This document shows positions 1 through 8,525 of a stretch of DNA of 64,000 nucleotides, in pieces. A program made the translations under genes and the position numbers. The stretch's first letter is position 1. Each line of letters opens with the position of its first letter. The stretch is from JAHFUS01 sp035689115 (GTDB taxonomy: Bacteria; Actinomycetota; Acidimicrobiia; Acidimicrobiales; GCA-2861595), in assembly GCA_035689115.1 (NCBI GenBank), contig DASSMA010000074.1, positions 1-64,000 on the forward strand, read 5' to 3'. The notes under the pieces were generated by a model. That model did no database searches. It saw only the letters and a list, made by a program, of their open reading frames with translations, and had not been told where the DNA came from.

Positions 1-1374
1 GTCCAGCCCCAGTCCTACAACTACAGCCCGGCGGTGATGGACGACGGCGACGTGATCAAGGCCTGGTGGTGCAGCGCCAGCTCCCTGCCGGGGCAGGCCA
101 CCGACCAGATCTGGTACCAGGAGTACAACAAGACCACCAAGCAGTACTCCAACCGGCGCTCGATCCTCCAGACCGGCAAGCCCGGTGACTGGGACACCTT
201 CGGGGTGTGCCACCCGAGCGTCATCAAGGGCGAGTGGCCGGGGGCCCCGGGCGGCGGCAACTTCACCTACGCCATGTACTACACGTCCACCAACGTGGCC
301 CAGGGCGGCGGCTCCAACAACAGCACGGGCGTCATCTTCTCCACCGACGGCATCAACTGGGTGGGCCAGCACGACAAGCGCAACCCCGTCATCAAGCAGA
401 AGGTCCCCAACGTGCCGGGCACCTACGGCGCCGGCCTGCCGGCGGCGTGGAGCAACGGCGGCTCGTCGGTCACCGTGTTCTGGAGCGACACCACCTGGGA
501 GAAGTCCACCGACCCCTCCATCCCCGGCTACCGGTCCCACTCGGTGTACGCCACCGCTCCCGACGGCATCCACTTCTCCAAGCCCACCCTCGTCGCCCCC
601 ACCGGGGTGCCGGGGTACTGGAAGAACGACTTCGCCTTCGACCAGGCCACGCCGGCCCAGGTGTACTCCGCCCAGGCGGGGACGTTCCGCAAGGGTGCCC
701 CCGACGAGAAGAGCGAGACCTACAACTTCGGCATCTACAAGATCGCCAAGGACCCGATGCTGGCCGGCACCGGGACCTGGAGCACCCTCGGCGTGGTGGA
801 CACCAACCTCACCGGCCTGCCCCTCAACTTCGAGCCCGGTCTCGTGCGCACGCCCACCGGTGCCATCGCCGGCGACCCGGCCAAGGAGGGGATCACGGTG
901 TGGTTCGGCGGCGGCTCCGGGCTGCCCACCACCTGGCAGCTGCACAAGGTGACCCTGATGCCGAACCAGTCGAAGGCCACCGTCTTCCGCTACAGCGACG
1001 GGGCCGGCGCCTACTGGACCACCTCCGGGTACGCCCCTGCGTCGTTCAAGGCCAAGGCCAAGGCGGTCGTCGACCTGCCCGCCCATGCCAGCGAGGCGAA
1101 CCAGTACGGCGTCTACTCGTGCCTGAAGGGCCCGATGGCCACCGACGCCGAGGGTCACCTCACCGGCCAGGGCGCCGTCGAGTACGTGTCGATGGACATG
1201 ACGTGCGGCGGCGACACCGTCCTCGGGGTCAACGGATATGCGTCCATCGACCCCTCGCCCGGCGCCACCGTGCTCTACGCCTGCAAGGACGGAGCGGCGC
1301 CGTTCGTCTCCACCGACGCGAAATGCGAGGGCAAGACGGTGGACAAGCCACTGGGGTACGTCGCCGCCGGTTAG
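1..1374 (+). CDS. Secreted beta-propeller-like protein, 3' part only
   Basis: The reading frame is open from base 1, so the start codon and any signal peptide lie outside the window; about 457 codons are visible, ending in TAG. The visible part has short repeating blocks rich in W, G and aromatic residues such as GVIFSTDGINW and YATAPDGIHFSKP, the S-x-D-G-x-x-W style of BNR/Asp-box or five-bladed glycosidase propellers. A second region (about residue 335 on) carries several Cys (YSCLKG, DMTCGG, LYACKD, DAKCEG) and looks like a small disulfide-rich C-terminal domain. I infer a secreted or surface-bound carbohydrate-active or carbohydrate-binding protein, but no catalytic residues can be assigned. 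A short hairpin follows the stop. Propeller fold is an inference from the motif pattern; enzyme function is unknown. Confidence 0.7.
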   Translation, partial: VQPQSYNYSPAVMDDGDVIKAWWCSASSLPGQATDQIWYQEYNKTTKQYSNRRSILQTGKPGDWDTFGVCHPSVIKGEWPGAPGGGNFTYAMYYTSTNVAQGGGSNNSTGVIFSTDGINWVGQHDKRNPVIKQKVPNVPGTYGAGLPAAWSNGGSSVTVFWSDTTWEKSTDPSIPGYRSHSVYATAPDGIHFSKPTLVAPTGVPGYWKNDFAFDQATPAQVYSAQAGTFRKGAPDEKSETYNFGIYKIAKDPMLAGTGTWSTLGVVDTNLTGLPLNFEPGLVRTPTGAIAGDPAKEGITVWFGGGSGLPTTWQLHKVTLMPNQSKATVFRYSDGAGAYWTTSGYAPASFKAKAKAVVDLPAHASEANQYGVYSCLKGPMATDAEGHLTGQGAVEYVSMDMTCGGDTVLGVNGYASIDPSPGATVLYACKDGAAPFVSTDAKCEGKTVDKPLGYVAAG

Positions 1375-1378
1375 AGCG

Positions 1379-1395
1379 GCACGGGCAACCCGTGC
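1379..1395 (+). terminator. Short hairpin after the first gene
   Basis: GCACGGG / CAA / CCCGTGC is a perfect 7-bp stem with a 3-nt loop starting 4 nt after the TAG stop, followed by TAAAAGG. It lacks a long T tract, so it is a weak intrinsic terminator or a 3'-end stabilising hairpin. Confidence 0.5.
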
Positions 1396-1477
1396 TAAAA
1401 GGTTGCCTCGTGCTGAGGGCCCGCGCGTCCGCTCGCCCGTGCCCTGACCGCTCTACGAGCGGGCGCTGGCGGGCACG

Positions 1478-4400
1478 GTGAACCGGCCCACCTGGCGTGG
1501 GGCGGAGGCGGTCGAGCGGTTCTCCGACCTCGTCCTGCCCCGGGGCAGCATTCAGCGCCGGGTGGGCGGCCTGGCCGGCGCGGCGCTGAACGAGGCCCGC
1601 GCCGCCCGGCTCCGCCTGCGTGACCACTGGGAACGCCAGCAGCCGGAGGGCCGCCGCCGGCCGCCCACCTACGCCGAGTGGCGCCACCTCCACGACGCCA
1701 ACCACGAGGACCTGGAGGCCCAGCGGCACGCGTCGCTGCACGCCGTCGACCCCATCCGCTTCCAGGTCGTGGTGCTCGACCGGCCGGGCGCCGACCTCGA
1801 CCGCACGCTCGACTCGCTGCTCGCCCAGACATGGGGCCACTGGTCGGCCGCCCTCGTGGGGCAGGCCGGCCGCCCGCCGGCGCCCGACGGGCGCGTCGGG
1901 GCCTGGCCTGTGGCCGCCGGCAGCCTGGAGGCGCAGCTCGCCCAGGTCGGTCCGGTGGTGGCGGCCGGGCCGGGGGCGCCGCGGGACTTCGTGCTCGTGC
2001 TCCCCGCCGGCGACGCCCTGGCGCCCGACTGCCTGGCCGAGATCGCCAGCGCCGCCGCCTGCGACCCGCTGGTGGACCTCGTGTACTGGGACGACGACCT
2101 GGTGGGCGAGGGCCGGCGCCGGCACTCCCCCCGGTTCCGGCCGGGGTGGTCGCCGGAGATGCTGCTCGGGGCCAACTACCTCGGCTGGTCGTTCGCCATC
2201 CGCCGCTCGCGGCTCGACGCCGCCGGCCTCCGCTCCGAGCTCGGAGCCGCCGCCCTGTGGGACCTGCTCCTGCGGGCCGACCTGGACGAGGCGTCGGCGT
2301 CGGTGTGCCGCCTGCCCCGCGTCCTGGCCCATCTCGCCCGGCGGCCCGACGACGGCGGGCCGCGCGGTCTCCAGGCGGTGGCCGACCGGCTGGCGGCGCT
2401 GGGCCTGCCCGCCGACGCCGAGCCCACGCCGGCCGGCGTGCGGGTGCGCTGGCGGCTCGAGCGGTGGCCCCGGGTGTCGATCATCGTCCCCACCAGGCAC
2501 AACCGGCCCCTGCTCGAGCGCTGCCTCTCCAGCGTGGGCACCACCGACTACCCCGACCTGGAGATCGTCGTCGTCGACAACGGCGAGCGCACCCCGCCCA
2601 ACGAGGGGTGGTACGCCTACCAGTTCGGCGGCCTCGACCTGCGGGTCGAGTGGTGGGACCTGCCGTTCAACTACTCGGCCGTCAACAACAGGGCGGCCCG
2701 GCTGGCCACCGGCGAGGTCCTCGTCTTCCTCAACGACGACACCGAGGTGCAGGACCCCGGCTGGCTGAAGGAGCTCGTGGGGTGGGCCATGTACCCGCCC
2801 ATCGGCACGGCCGGCCTCCAGCTGGTCGACGGCGCCGGGCGCATCCAGTTCGGCGGCACCATCCTCGGGCTGGGCGGCTTCGCCGACCACCTGTTCCGGG
2901 GCATGGAGCCCGGCTCGCAGAGCCTTCTCGGTCCCACCGGCTGGTACCGCAACGTGCTGGCCGTCACCGGTGCCTGCATGGCCGTGCGGCGCGACGTGTT
3001 CGAGTCGGTGGGCGGGTTCGACGAGCGCTTCATCCTGTGCGGCAGCGACGTGGCCTTCGGCCTCGACGCCCGGCTGGCCGGCTTGCGCAACGTGTGCAGC
3101 GCCCACTCGCCCCTGCGCCACCTGGAGTCGGCCACCAGGGGCGACGGCGTGCCCCCCGACGACTTCTTCATGAGCTACTGGCGGTACCAGGCCTGGCTGT
3201 TCGGGGGCGACCCGTACTTCTCGCCGAGCCTGTCGCTCACCTCGTTCGAGCCAAAGCTGCGGCACCGCAGCGACAAGCGGGCCGTCGACCTCATCGCCGG
3301 CGTGCTGGAGCACACCTTCGAGGTGTTCCGCCAGCAGAACGACAGCCGGGAGGCCACCCAGTACGCCCGCGACTGCCGCATCGGGACCGCCGACATCGCC
3401 GCCAACCGGGCCCTGCACGCCGCCAACCGGGCCCCGTTCGAGCCCGAGACGGTGAACTGGTTCATCCCCGACCTCGACAGCCCGTTCTACGGGGGCATCA
3501 ACACCGCCCTGCGCATCGCCGACCACCTGGCCCGCAACCACGGGGTGGTGAACCGGTTCGTGGTGTGGGGCCGGGGTCCCGAGCGGTTCGTGCGGGCGGC
3601 CATCGCCGCCGCCTTCCCGGCCATCGCCGACTCGCCCATCGTGTTCCTGAACACCTGGCTGCCCAGCGCCTTCGACGCCGTCCCCCCGGCCGACGTGTGC
3701 ATCTCGACGCTGTGGCTGACCGCCTACCAGCTCACCAGGTTCCAGGCCACCCGCCGCAAGTTCTACCTGGTGCAGGACTACGAGCCGGTGTTCTACCCGG
3801 CCGGCACGTTGTACGCCCTGGCCGAGGAGTCCTACCGGCTCGGCCTGTACGGGCTGTGCAACACCGACGTCCTGCGCCGGATCTACGAGGAGAACTACGG
3901 GGGCACGGCCCAGCACTTCGTGCCCGCCGTCGACCGCACCATCTTCCACGCCGAGGGCCGGCGCAAGCCGTCGCCCGACCGGCCGGTCACCGTCTTCGTG
4001 TACGCCCGGGCCGGTCACTGGCGCAACTGCTGGGAGCTGGCCAGCGTGGCCCTCCAGGAGCTGAAGGAGCGCCTGGGCGACCGGGTGCGGATCGTGGCGG
4101 CCGGCTCGTGGGCCACGCCCGACGGCGACGGCCTCGACCCGGTGGTGAAGCACCTCGGCCTGCTGGACTACCGGGCCACCGGGCCGCTCTACCGCTCCTG
4201 CGACGTGGGCCTGGCCCTCACCGTCTCCAAGCACCCGTCCTACCTGCCGCTCGAGCTCATGGCCTGCGGCGTGCCGGTCGTGGCCTTCGACAGCCCCGAC
4301 TTCTCGTGGCTGCTGCGCAACGAGGAGAACTGCCTCCGCGTGGAGCGCACCGTCACCGGCGTGGTGGACGGGCTGGAGCGGCTGGTGGTCGACGTGGAGC

Positions 4401-4519
4401 TGCGCCAGCGGCTGTCCCGCCAGGGCCTGGCCGACGTCGCCGCCAACCACGGCAGCTGGGACAAGGCGCTGGCCGAGGTGTACCGCTTCCTCTGCGACCC
4501 CGAGGGCGTCGGCTCCTAG
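1478..4519 (+). CDS. Multi-domain glycosyltransferase (GT2-like, GT2, WsaF-type GT4)
   Basis: A 1013-residue glycosyltransferase starting at GTG 1478. Three modules can be read. Residues ~90-300 are a GT2-like module with VDLVYWDDDLVGEG and FRPGWSPEMLLGANYLGW, the segment typical of O-antigen GT2 enzymes, but its own N-terminal nucleotide-binding part is weak. Residues ~333-570 are a full GT2 module with RVSIIVPTRHNRP, the DxD-type FLNDDTEV and an acceptor-side GGFDERF. Residues ~657-1000 resemble the WsaF/rhamnan-synthesis GT4 family (WFIPDLDSPFYGGINTALRI, YLVQDYEPVFYP, LSLTVSKHPS-like region with LELMACGVPVVAF). It has no signal peptide and probably acts on the cytoplasmic face, adding two or more sugars to a lipid-linked glycan. 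It lies 30 kb from the main polysaccharide locus. Sugar specificity cannot be told. Confidence 0.88.
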   Translation: MNRPTWRGAEAVERFSDLVLPRGSIQRRVGGLAGAALNEARAARLRLRDHWERQQPEGRRRPPTYAEWRHLHDANHEDLEAQRHASLHAVDPIRFQVVVLDRPGADLDRTLDSLLAQTWGHWSAALVGQAGRPPAPDGRVGAWPVAAGSLEAQLAQVGPVVAAGPGAPRDFVLVLPAGDALAPDCLAEIASAAACDPLVDLVYWDDDLVGEGRRRHSPRFRPGWSPEMLLGANYLGWSFAIRRSRLDAAGLRSELGAAALWDLLLRADLDEASASVCRLPRVLAHLARRPDDGGPRGLQAVADRLAALGLPADAEPTPAGVRVRWRLERWPRVSIIVPTRHNRPLLERCLSSVGTTDYPDLEIVVVDNGERTPPNEGWYAYQFGGLDLRVEWWDLPFNYSAVNNRAARLATGEVLVFLNDDTEVQDPGWLKELVGWAMYPPIGTAGLQLVDGAGRIQFGGTILGLGGFADHLFRGMEPGSQSLLGPTGWYRNVLAVTGACMAVRRDVFESVGGFDERFILCGSDVAFGLDARLAGLRNVCSAHSPLRHLESATRGDGVPPDDFFMSYWRYQAWLFGGDPYFSPSLSLTSFEPKLRHRSDKRAVDLIAGVLEHTFEVFRQQNDSREATQYARDCRIGTADIAANRALHAANRAPFEPETVNWFIPDLDSPFYGGINTALRIADHLARNHGVVNRFVVWGRGPERFVRAAIAAAFPAIADSPIVFLNTWLPSAFDAVPPADVCISTLWLTAYQLTRFQATRRKFYLVQDYEPVFYPAGTLYALAEESYRLGLYGLCNTDVLRRIYEENYGGTAQHFVPAVDRTIFHAEGRRKPSPDRPVTVFVYARAGHWRNCWELASVALQELKERLGDRVRIVAAGSWATPDGDGLDPVVKHLGLLDYRATGPLYRSCDVGLALTVSKHPSYLPLELMACGVPVVAFDSPDFSWLLRNEENCLRVERTVTGVVDGLERLVVDVELRQRLSRQGLADVAANHGSWDKALAEVYRFLCDPEGVGS

Positions 4520-4529
4520 TTCGCAGTCC

Positions 4530-4535
4530 TAGTCT
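4530..4535 (+). promoter_or_regulatory. -10 box TAGTCT, leaderless acyl-CoA synthetase
   Basis: TAGTCT fits the actinobacterial TANNNT -10 element and ends 6 nt before the GTG start at 4542, so the transcript would begin at or next to the start codon. No clear -35 is visible. Confidence 0.5.
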
Positions 4536-4541
4536 GCGGGC

Positions 4542-6470
4542 GTGAGCGTGAGGGCGGAGGGAGCGCCGGTGTGGTTCCCGGGCGATGCGGCCGCCACCAA
4601 CGTGGGGCGCTTCATGGCCGAGGCCGCCACCCCGGACATCGCCGCCCTCCGGGCCCGGTCGGTCGACGAGCCCGAGTGGTTCTGGGACGCCGTGGTCCGC
4701 TTCCTCGGCCTGCCCTTCGCCACGCCGTACTCGTCGGTCCTCGACGTCTCGCGCGGCGTGCCGTGGGCCACCTGGTTCGACGGGGGCCGGCTGAACCTGG
4801 CCGCCGTGTGCGTCGACCGCCACGCGGCCGCCACCCCCGACGGCCCCGCCCTGGTCTGGGAGGGCGAGGACGGCGCCGTCCGCCGCTGGACCTGGGCCGA
4901 GCTGCGGGCCGAAGCCGACGGGCTGGCCGCCCTGCTGGCCCAGCGGGGGGTGGGCGAGGGCGACCGGGTCGGGATCTTCCTGCCGATGGTGCCCGAGACG
5001 GTCGCGGCCGTGTTCGGGGTGCTCAAGGTGGGCGCCGTCTTCCTCCCGCTCTTCAGCGGCTACGGGCCCCAGGCGGTGGCCAGCCGGCTGGCCGACGCCG
5101 AGGCCAAGGCCCTCATCACCGCCGACGGCACGCTCCGGCGGGGCAAGCCCGTCGACATGGGCGCCGTCGCCGCCGAGGCGGTGGCCGCCGTGCCCGGCGT
5201 CGACACGGTGGTGGTGGTGCGCCGGCTGGGCGGCGGGGCCACCGTCCCCCCTGGCTCCGTCGAGTGGCCGGGGCCGGCGGCCACCCCCTTCGCCACCCGC
5301 ATGGTCGACAGCGAGCACCCGCTGTTCATCGCCTACACGTCGGGCACCACCGGGCGCCCCAAGGGCACGGTCGCCGTCCACGGTGGGTTCGGCGTGAAGG
5401 TGGCCGAGGAGGTGGCGTTCCAGTTCGACGTGTCGGCGAGCGACACCCTGTACTGGCTCACCGACCTGGGCTGGATCATGGGCCCGTGGGAGGTGGTGGG
5501 CGGTCTGGCCAACGGCGCCACCCTCGCCCTCTACGACGGCGCCCCCGACTGGCCCGGCCCCGACCGCCTGTGGGCCTTCCTGGCCCGCCACCGGGTCACC
5601 ACCGTGGGCGTCAGCCCCACCTTCGTGCGGGCGTTGATGCCCCACGGCGAGGAGCCCGTGCGCACCCACGACCTGTCGGCCCTGCGGGTGCTCGGGTCCA
5701 CCGGCGAGCCGTGGAACCTCGACCCGTGGTACTGGTACTTCGATGTCGTCGGCGGCGGGCGGTGCCCGGTGATCAACATCTCGGGCGGCACCGAGGTCGG
5801 CGCGTGCTTCCTCAGCCCCCACCCCGTCGAGCCCGTCAAGCCGGTGTCGCTGGGCGGGCCCGCCCTCGGGATGGCCGTCGACGTGTACGACGACGACGGG
5901 CGGCCGGTGCGCGGACGGGTGGGGGAGCTGGTGTGCACCAAGCCGTGGCCGGGCATGACCAGGGGCCTGTACAAGGACCCGGAGCGCTACCTGGAGACCT
6001 ACTGGAGCCGCTGGCCGGGCGTGTGGGTGCACGGCGACTGGGCGTCGATCGACGACGACGGGTGCTGGTTCCTGCACGGGCGCAGCGACGACACCATCAA
6101 GCTGGCCGGCAAGCGCCTGGGCCCGGCCGAGGTGGAGTCGGCCCTGGTGTCGCACCCGGCGGTGGTCGAGGCGGCGGCCGTCGGCGTCCCCCACGAGGTG
6201 AAGGGCGAGGTGCTGTGGTGCTTCGCCGTGCTGGTGCCCGGCACCGAGGAGACCGACGCCCTGCGGGCCCAGCTGGCCGACCTGGTGGCCGAGCGGGTGG
6301 GCCACGCCTTCCGGCCGTCGGCGGTGCGTTTCGTCGACGCCCTGCCCAAGACCCGCAACGCCAAGGTCCTGCGGCGCGCGGTGCGGGCCGTCGCCCTCGG
6401 CCAGGACGCCGGCGACCTCACGGCCCTGGAGGATCCGGCCGCCCTGGCCGCCATCGGAGCGGCTCGGTGA
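4542..6470 (+). CDS. AMP-forming acyl-CoA synthetase (acetyl-CoA synthetase-like)
   Basis: A 642-residue member of the ANL superfamily, close to the ~650 residues usual for acetyl/propionyl-CoA synthetases. It activates a carboxylic acid with ATP to the acyl-adenylate and then the CoA thioester, in the cytoplasm. The P-loop motif YTSGTTGRPKGT is at residues 265-276, the A5-type motif NISGGTEVG is at ~412, the hinge/A8 region reads GRSDDTIKLAGKRLGPAEVE, and the C-terminal catalytic lysine is in PKTRNAKVLRR (about K608). An N-terminal ACAS_N-like segment (VGRFMAEA through VSRGVPWATWF) precedes the core. Substrate (acetate, propionate or a longer acid) cannot be settled from sequence. The stop overlaps the next start (GTGA), so the acetyltransferase downstream is translationally coupled. 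The TAGTCT box 6 nt upstream suggests a leaderless mRNA. Confidence 0.92.
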   Translation: MSVRAEGAPVWFPGDAAATNVGRFMAEAATPDIAALRARSVDEPEWFWDAVVRFLGLPFATPYSSVLDVSRGVPWATWFDGGRLNLAAVCVDRHAAATPDGPALVWEGEDGAVRRWTWAELRAEADGLAALLAQRGVGEGDRVGIFLPMVPETVAAVFGVLKVGAVFLPLFSGYGPQAVASRLADAEAKALITADGTLRRGKPVDMGAVAAEAVAAVPGVDTVVVVRRLGGGATVPPGSVEWPGPAATPFATRMVDSEHPLFIAYTSGTTGRPKGTVAVHGGFGVKVAEEVAFQFDVSASDTLYWLTDLGWIMGPWEVVGGLANGATLALYDGAPDWPGPDRLWAFLARHRVTTVGVSPTFVRALMPHGEEPVRTHDLSALRVLGSTGEPWNLDPWYWYFDVVGGGRCPVINISGGTEVGACFLSPHPVEPVKPVSLGGPALGMAVDVYDDDGRPVRGRVGELVCTKPWPGMTRGLYKDPERYLETYWSRWPGVWVHGDWASIDDDGCWFLHGRSDDTIKLAGKRLGPAEVESALVSHPAVVEAAAVGVPHEVKGEVLWCFAVLVPGTEETDALRAQLADLVAERVGHAFRPSAVRFVDALPKTRNAKVLRRAVRAVALGQDAGDLTALEDPAALAAIGAAR

Positions 6471-7072
6471 TTCGGTCCGTGCCCCTCGCCCTGCGTGGCC
6501 GGCGGGTCCTGCTGCGCCCGATGGTGCCGCAGGACTTCGAGCAGTGGCGCGAGGTCCGCCGGCGGTGCCGGGAGTGGCTCACCAAGTGGGAGCCGCGGGC
6601 GCTGCCCGGCCATCCCGACGCGGTGGAGGACTACCGGGCGTTCATGGCCCGCTGCTCGGCCCGCGACCGGGAGCGGCAGATGGGCAGCGGGTACGGCTTC
6701 GGGGTCTTCGTCGACGACCGCTTCGCCGGCGAGATCAACCTGAACGGCGTGCAGCGGGGGGCCTTCCAGAACGCCTACGTGGGCTACTGGATCGACGAGG
6801 CGATGGCCGGCTGCGGCTACACGCCGGAGGCGGCGGTGGTCACCTTCCGCTTCGCCTTCGAGGACCTGGAGCTGCACCGGCTCCAGGTCGCCATCATCCC
6901 GAGGAACCACGCCAGCCGGCGGGTGGCGGCGAAGCTCCGGATGCGGGACGAGGGCACGGCCGTGCGGTACCTGGAGATCGACGGCCGCTGGGAGGACCAC
7001 GTCCGCTACGCCATCACCGCCGAGGAATGGGCCGAGCGCCGGGAGTCGTACCTGGCCGAATGGATTACCTGA
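6467..7072 (+). CDS. GNAT N-acetyltransferase, RimJ/RimL type
   Basis: A 201-residue protein starting at GTG 6467, whose GTGA overlaps the stop of the acyl-CoA synthetase. It has the RimJ/RimL layout: an N-terminal RRVLLRPMVPQDFEQW block, a central sheet ending VGYWIDEAMAGCGYTPEA (the acetyl-CoA pyrophosphate-binding turn, with CGY in place of the usual RGY/GKG), then LELHRLQVAIIPRNHASRRV, which is characteristic of N-terminal alanine acetyltransferase-like members. Family members acetylate ribosomal protein N-termini or small amines; the substrate here is unknown. It lies in a run of four overlapping genes and its stop overlaps the next start. Start choice rests on that overlap. Confidence 0.85.
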   Translation: MIRSVPLALRGRRVLLRPMVPQDFEQWREVRRRCREWLTKWEPRALPGHPDAVEDYRAFMARCSARDRERQMGSGYGFGVFVDDRFAGEINLNGVQRGAFQNAYVGYWIDEAMAGCGYTPEAAVVTFRFAFEDLELHRLQVAIIPRNHASRRVAAKLRMRDEGTAVRYLEIDGRWEDHVRYAITAEEWAERRESYLAEWIT

Positions 7073-7557
7073 CGTACGAGATCCGCCAAGTGGCCGCCCA
7101 CGAGCACGCGGAGGCGGGCGAGGTCACCCTCACCGCCTTCCAGGCGCTGTTCCGCGACGTGCTCGACGGCGGGTACGGCGACGACCTGCGCGACGTGGCC
7201 GCCCGCACCGCCGGCGCAACCGTATTGGCGGCGGTCGAGGACGGGCGCGTGCTGGGCACCGTCACCGTCGTCGACGACCCAGCCTCGCCGTGGTCCGAGG
7301 GGCTGGTGGCCGGCGAGGTGGGCATCCGCATGCTGGGCGTCGACCCGGCCGCCCAGGGGCGGGGCGTCGGCACGTCGCTGGTGGCCGCCGCCGTGGCCCG
7401 TGCCCGGGCGCTGGGTGCCGTCCGGGTGGTGCTCCACACCACCGAGGCCATGGCCGCGGCCCGCCGGCTGTACGAGCGGTTCGACTTCGTGAGGGCGCCC
7501 GAGCGCGACCTCGTGCTGCCCCGGTTCCACCTCCTCTCGTTCACCCTCGACCTGTGA
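7060..7557 (+). CDS. GNAT family N-acetyltransferase
   Basis: A 165-residue GNAT enzyme starting at ATG 7060, inside the last codons of the preceding acetyltransferase. The acetyl-CoA binding motif A is clear: IRMLGVDPAAQGRGVGTSLV, with Q-x-x-G-x-G at about residue 107, followed by a helix and the motif-B-like segment AARRLYERFDFVRAPE. Its catalytic partner and substrate cannot be inferred. Overlap on both sides (ATG inside the upstream gene, GTGA with the downstream lipoprotein gene) suggests one transcript starting at the acyl-CoA synthetase. Confidence 0.85.
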   Translation: MDYLTYEIRQVAAHEHAEAGEVTLTAFQALFRDVLDGGYGDDLRDVAARTAGATVLAAVEDGRVLGTVTVVDDPASPWSEGLVAGEVGIRMLGVDPAAQGRGVGTSLVAAAVARARALGAVRVVLHTTEAMAAARRLYERFDFVRAPERDLVLPRFHLLSFTLDL

Positions 7558-8519
7558 CGACCGGAACATCCGTCCGAAGAGACAGGCGACGGCGGCTGCT
7601 CGTCCTCGCTGTCGTGCTGCTGGCGCTCGGCGCCTGCCGCTCCGACCCCTCGACGGTGGAGGCCGGCGACGTCTCCACCACGACGACCACGTCGGCGCCG
7701 CCGGAGACGGCCTCGACGACGGCTGCGCCGCCCGTCTCCACCACAACCGTCCCGAAGAAGGCCACGCCCATGACCACCACGGCGCCGCCGGCGACCGCCG
7801 GTTCGCTGGTGCTCCAGGTCCACACCGGGGGCGGCTTCGTGCCCCCCGGCTACCTGTTCGCCGAGCAGCCCTCGTTCAGCCTCTACGCCGGCGGCGAGGT
7901 GGTGGTCCCCGGGCCCACGACGATGGAGTATCCGGGCCGGGCCCTGCCCAACCTGCTCACCGGCGACCTCGGCACCGCCGGCGTCCGGGACGCCGTGGCC
8001 GCGGCACGGGCGGCCGGCGTGCAGCAGGCCACGGGAGTCGACCTCGGGCAGCCGCACGTCGCCGACTTCCCGACCACCTCCGTCGTGCTGGTGGACGAGG
8101 GGCGGACCTACCGGGTCGAGGCCTACGCCCTCGGCTTCGACGCCAGCACGCTGACGGCGGCGCAGCAGGACTACCGCCGGCGCCTGTCCGACCTCGTCGC
8201 CCACCTCGAGAAGCTGGGCGCCGGCGCCGGCAGGCCCTACCGGGCGGAGGCCGTGTCCGTGCTCGTGCAGCCCTACGAGAACCCGGGCAGCCCCCAGGAC
8301 CCGGCGCCGGGCGAGGCCCACTGGCCCCTCGGGAACCTGGCGACGGGCGGGGTCGACCAGTTCGGCGGGCGGTGCCTCGGCTTCACCGGTGCCGACGCCC
8401 AGCGGGTGCTGGCCGCCGCCGGCGACGCCCGCTCCAACACCCGCTGGCTCTCGGGCGGGTCGGCCTGGTCGCTGATGTTCCGGCCCGAGCTGCCCGGCGC
8501 CACGACCTGCCACACCTGA
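7554..8519 (+). CDS. Putative lipoprotein with Thr/Ser-rich linker
   Basis: A 321-residue protein starting at GTG 7554 (GTGA overlap with the upstream stop). The N-terminus is basic (RRDRRRR), then hydrophobic, ending in the lipobox LLALGAC with the lipidated Cys at about residue 28. A Thr/Ser/Pro-rich linker follows (residues ~38-80), the usual spacer of actinobacterial lipoproteins. The remaining ~240 residues form a soluble domain with no motif I can assign to a named family; blocks such as FSLYAGGEVVVPGP and SVLVQPYENPGSP are typical of a conserved actinobacterial hypothetical. Expected location is the outer face of the cytoplasmic membrane. Confidence 0.82.
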   Translation: MTTGTSVRRDRRRRLLVLAVVLLALGACRSDPSTVEAGDVSTTTTTSAPPETASTTAAPPVSTTTVPKKATPMTTTAPPATAGSLVLQVHTGGGFVPPGYLFAEQPSFSLYAGGEVVVPGPTTMEYPGRALPNLLTGDLGTAGVRDAVAAARAAGVQQATGVDLGQPHVADFPTTSVVLVDEGRTYRVEAYALGFDASTLTAAQQDYRRRLSDLVAHLEKLGAGAGRPYRAEAVSVLVQPYENPGSPQDPAPGEAHWPLGNLATGGVDQFGGRCLGFTGADAQRVLAAAGDARSNTRWLSGGSAWSLMFRPELPGATTCHT

Positions 8520-8525
8520 CGCGCC

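Noticed and set aside
1229..4450. A 1073-codon open frame on the minus strand opposite the multi-domain glycosyltransferase
   Set aside because: Shadow of the high-GC gene: composition dominated by Gly, Val, His, Arg and Gln with no domain, while the plus frame shows clear GT motifs.
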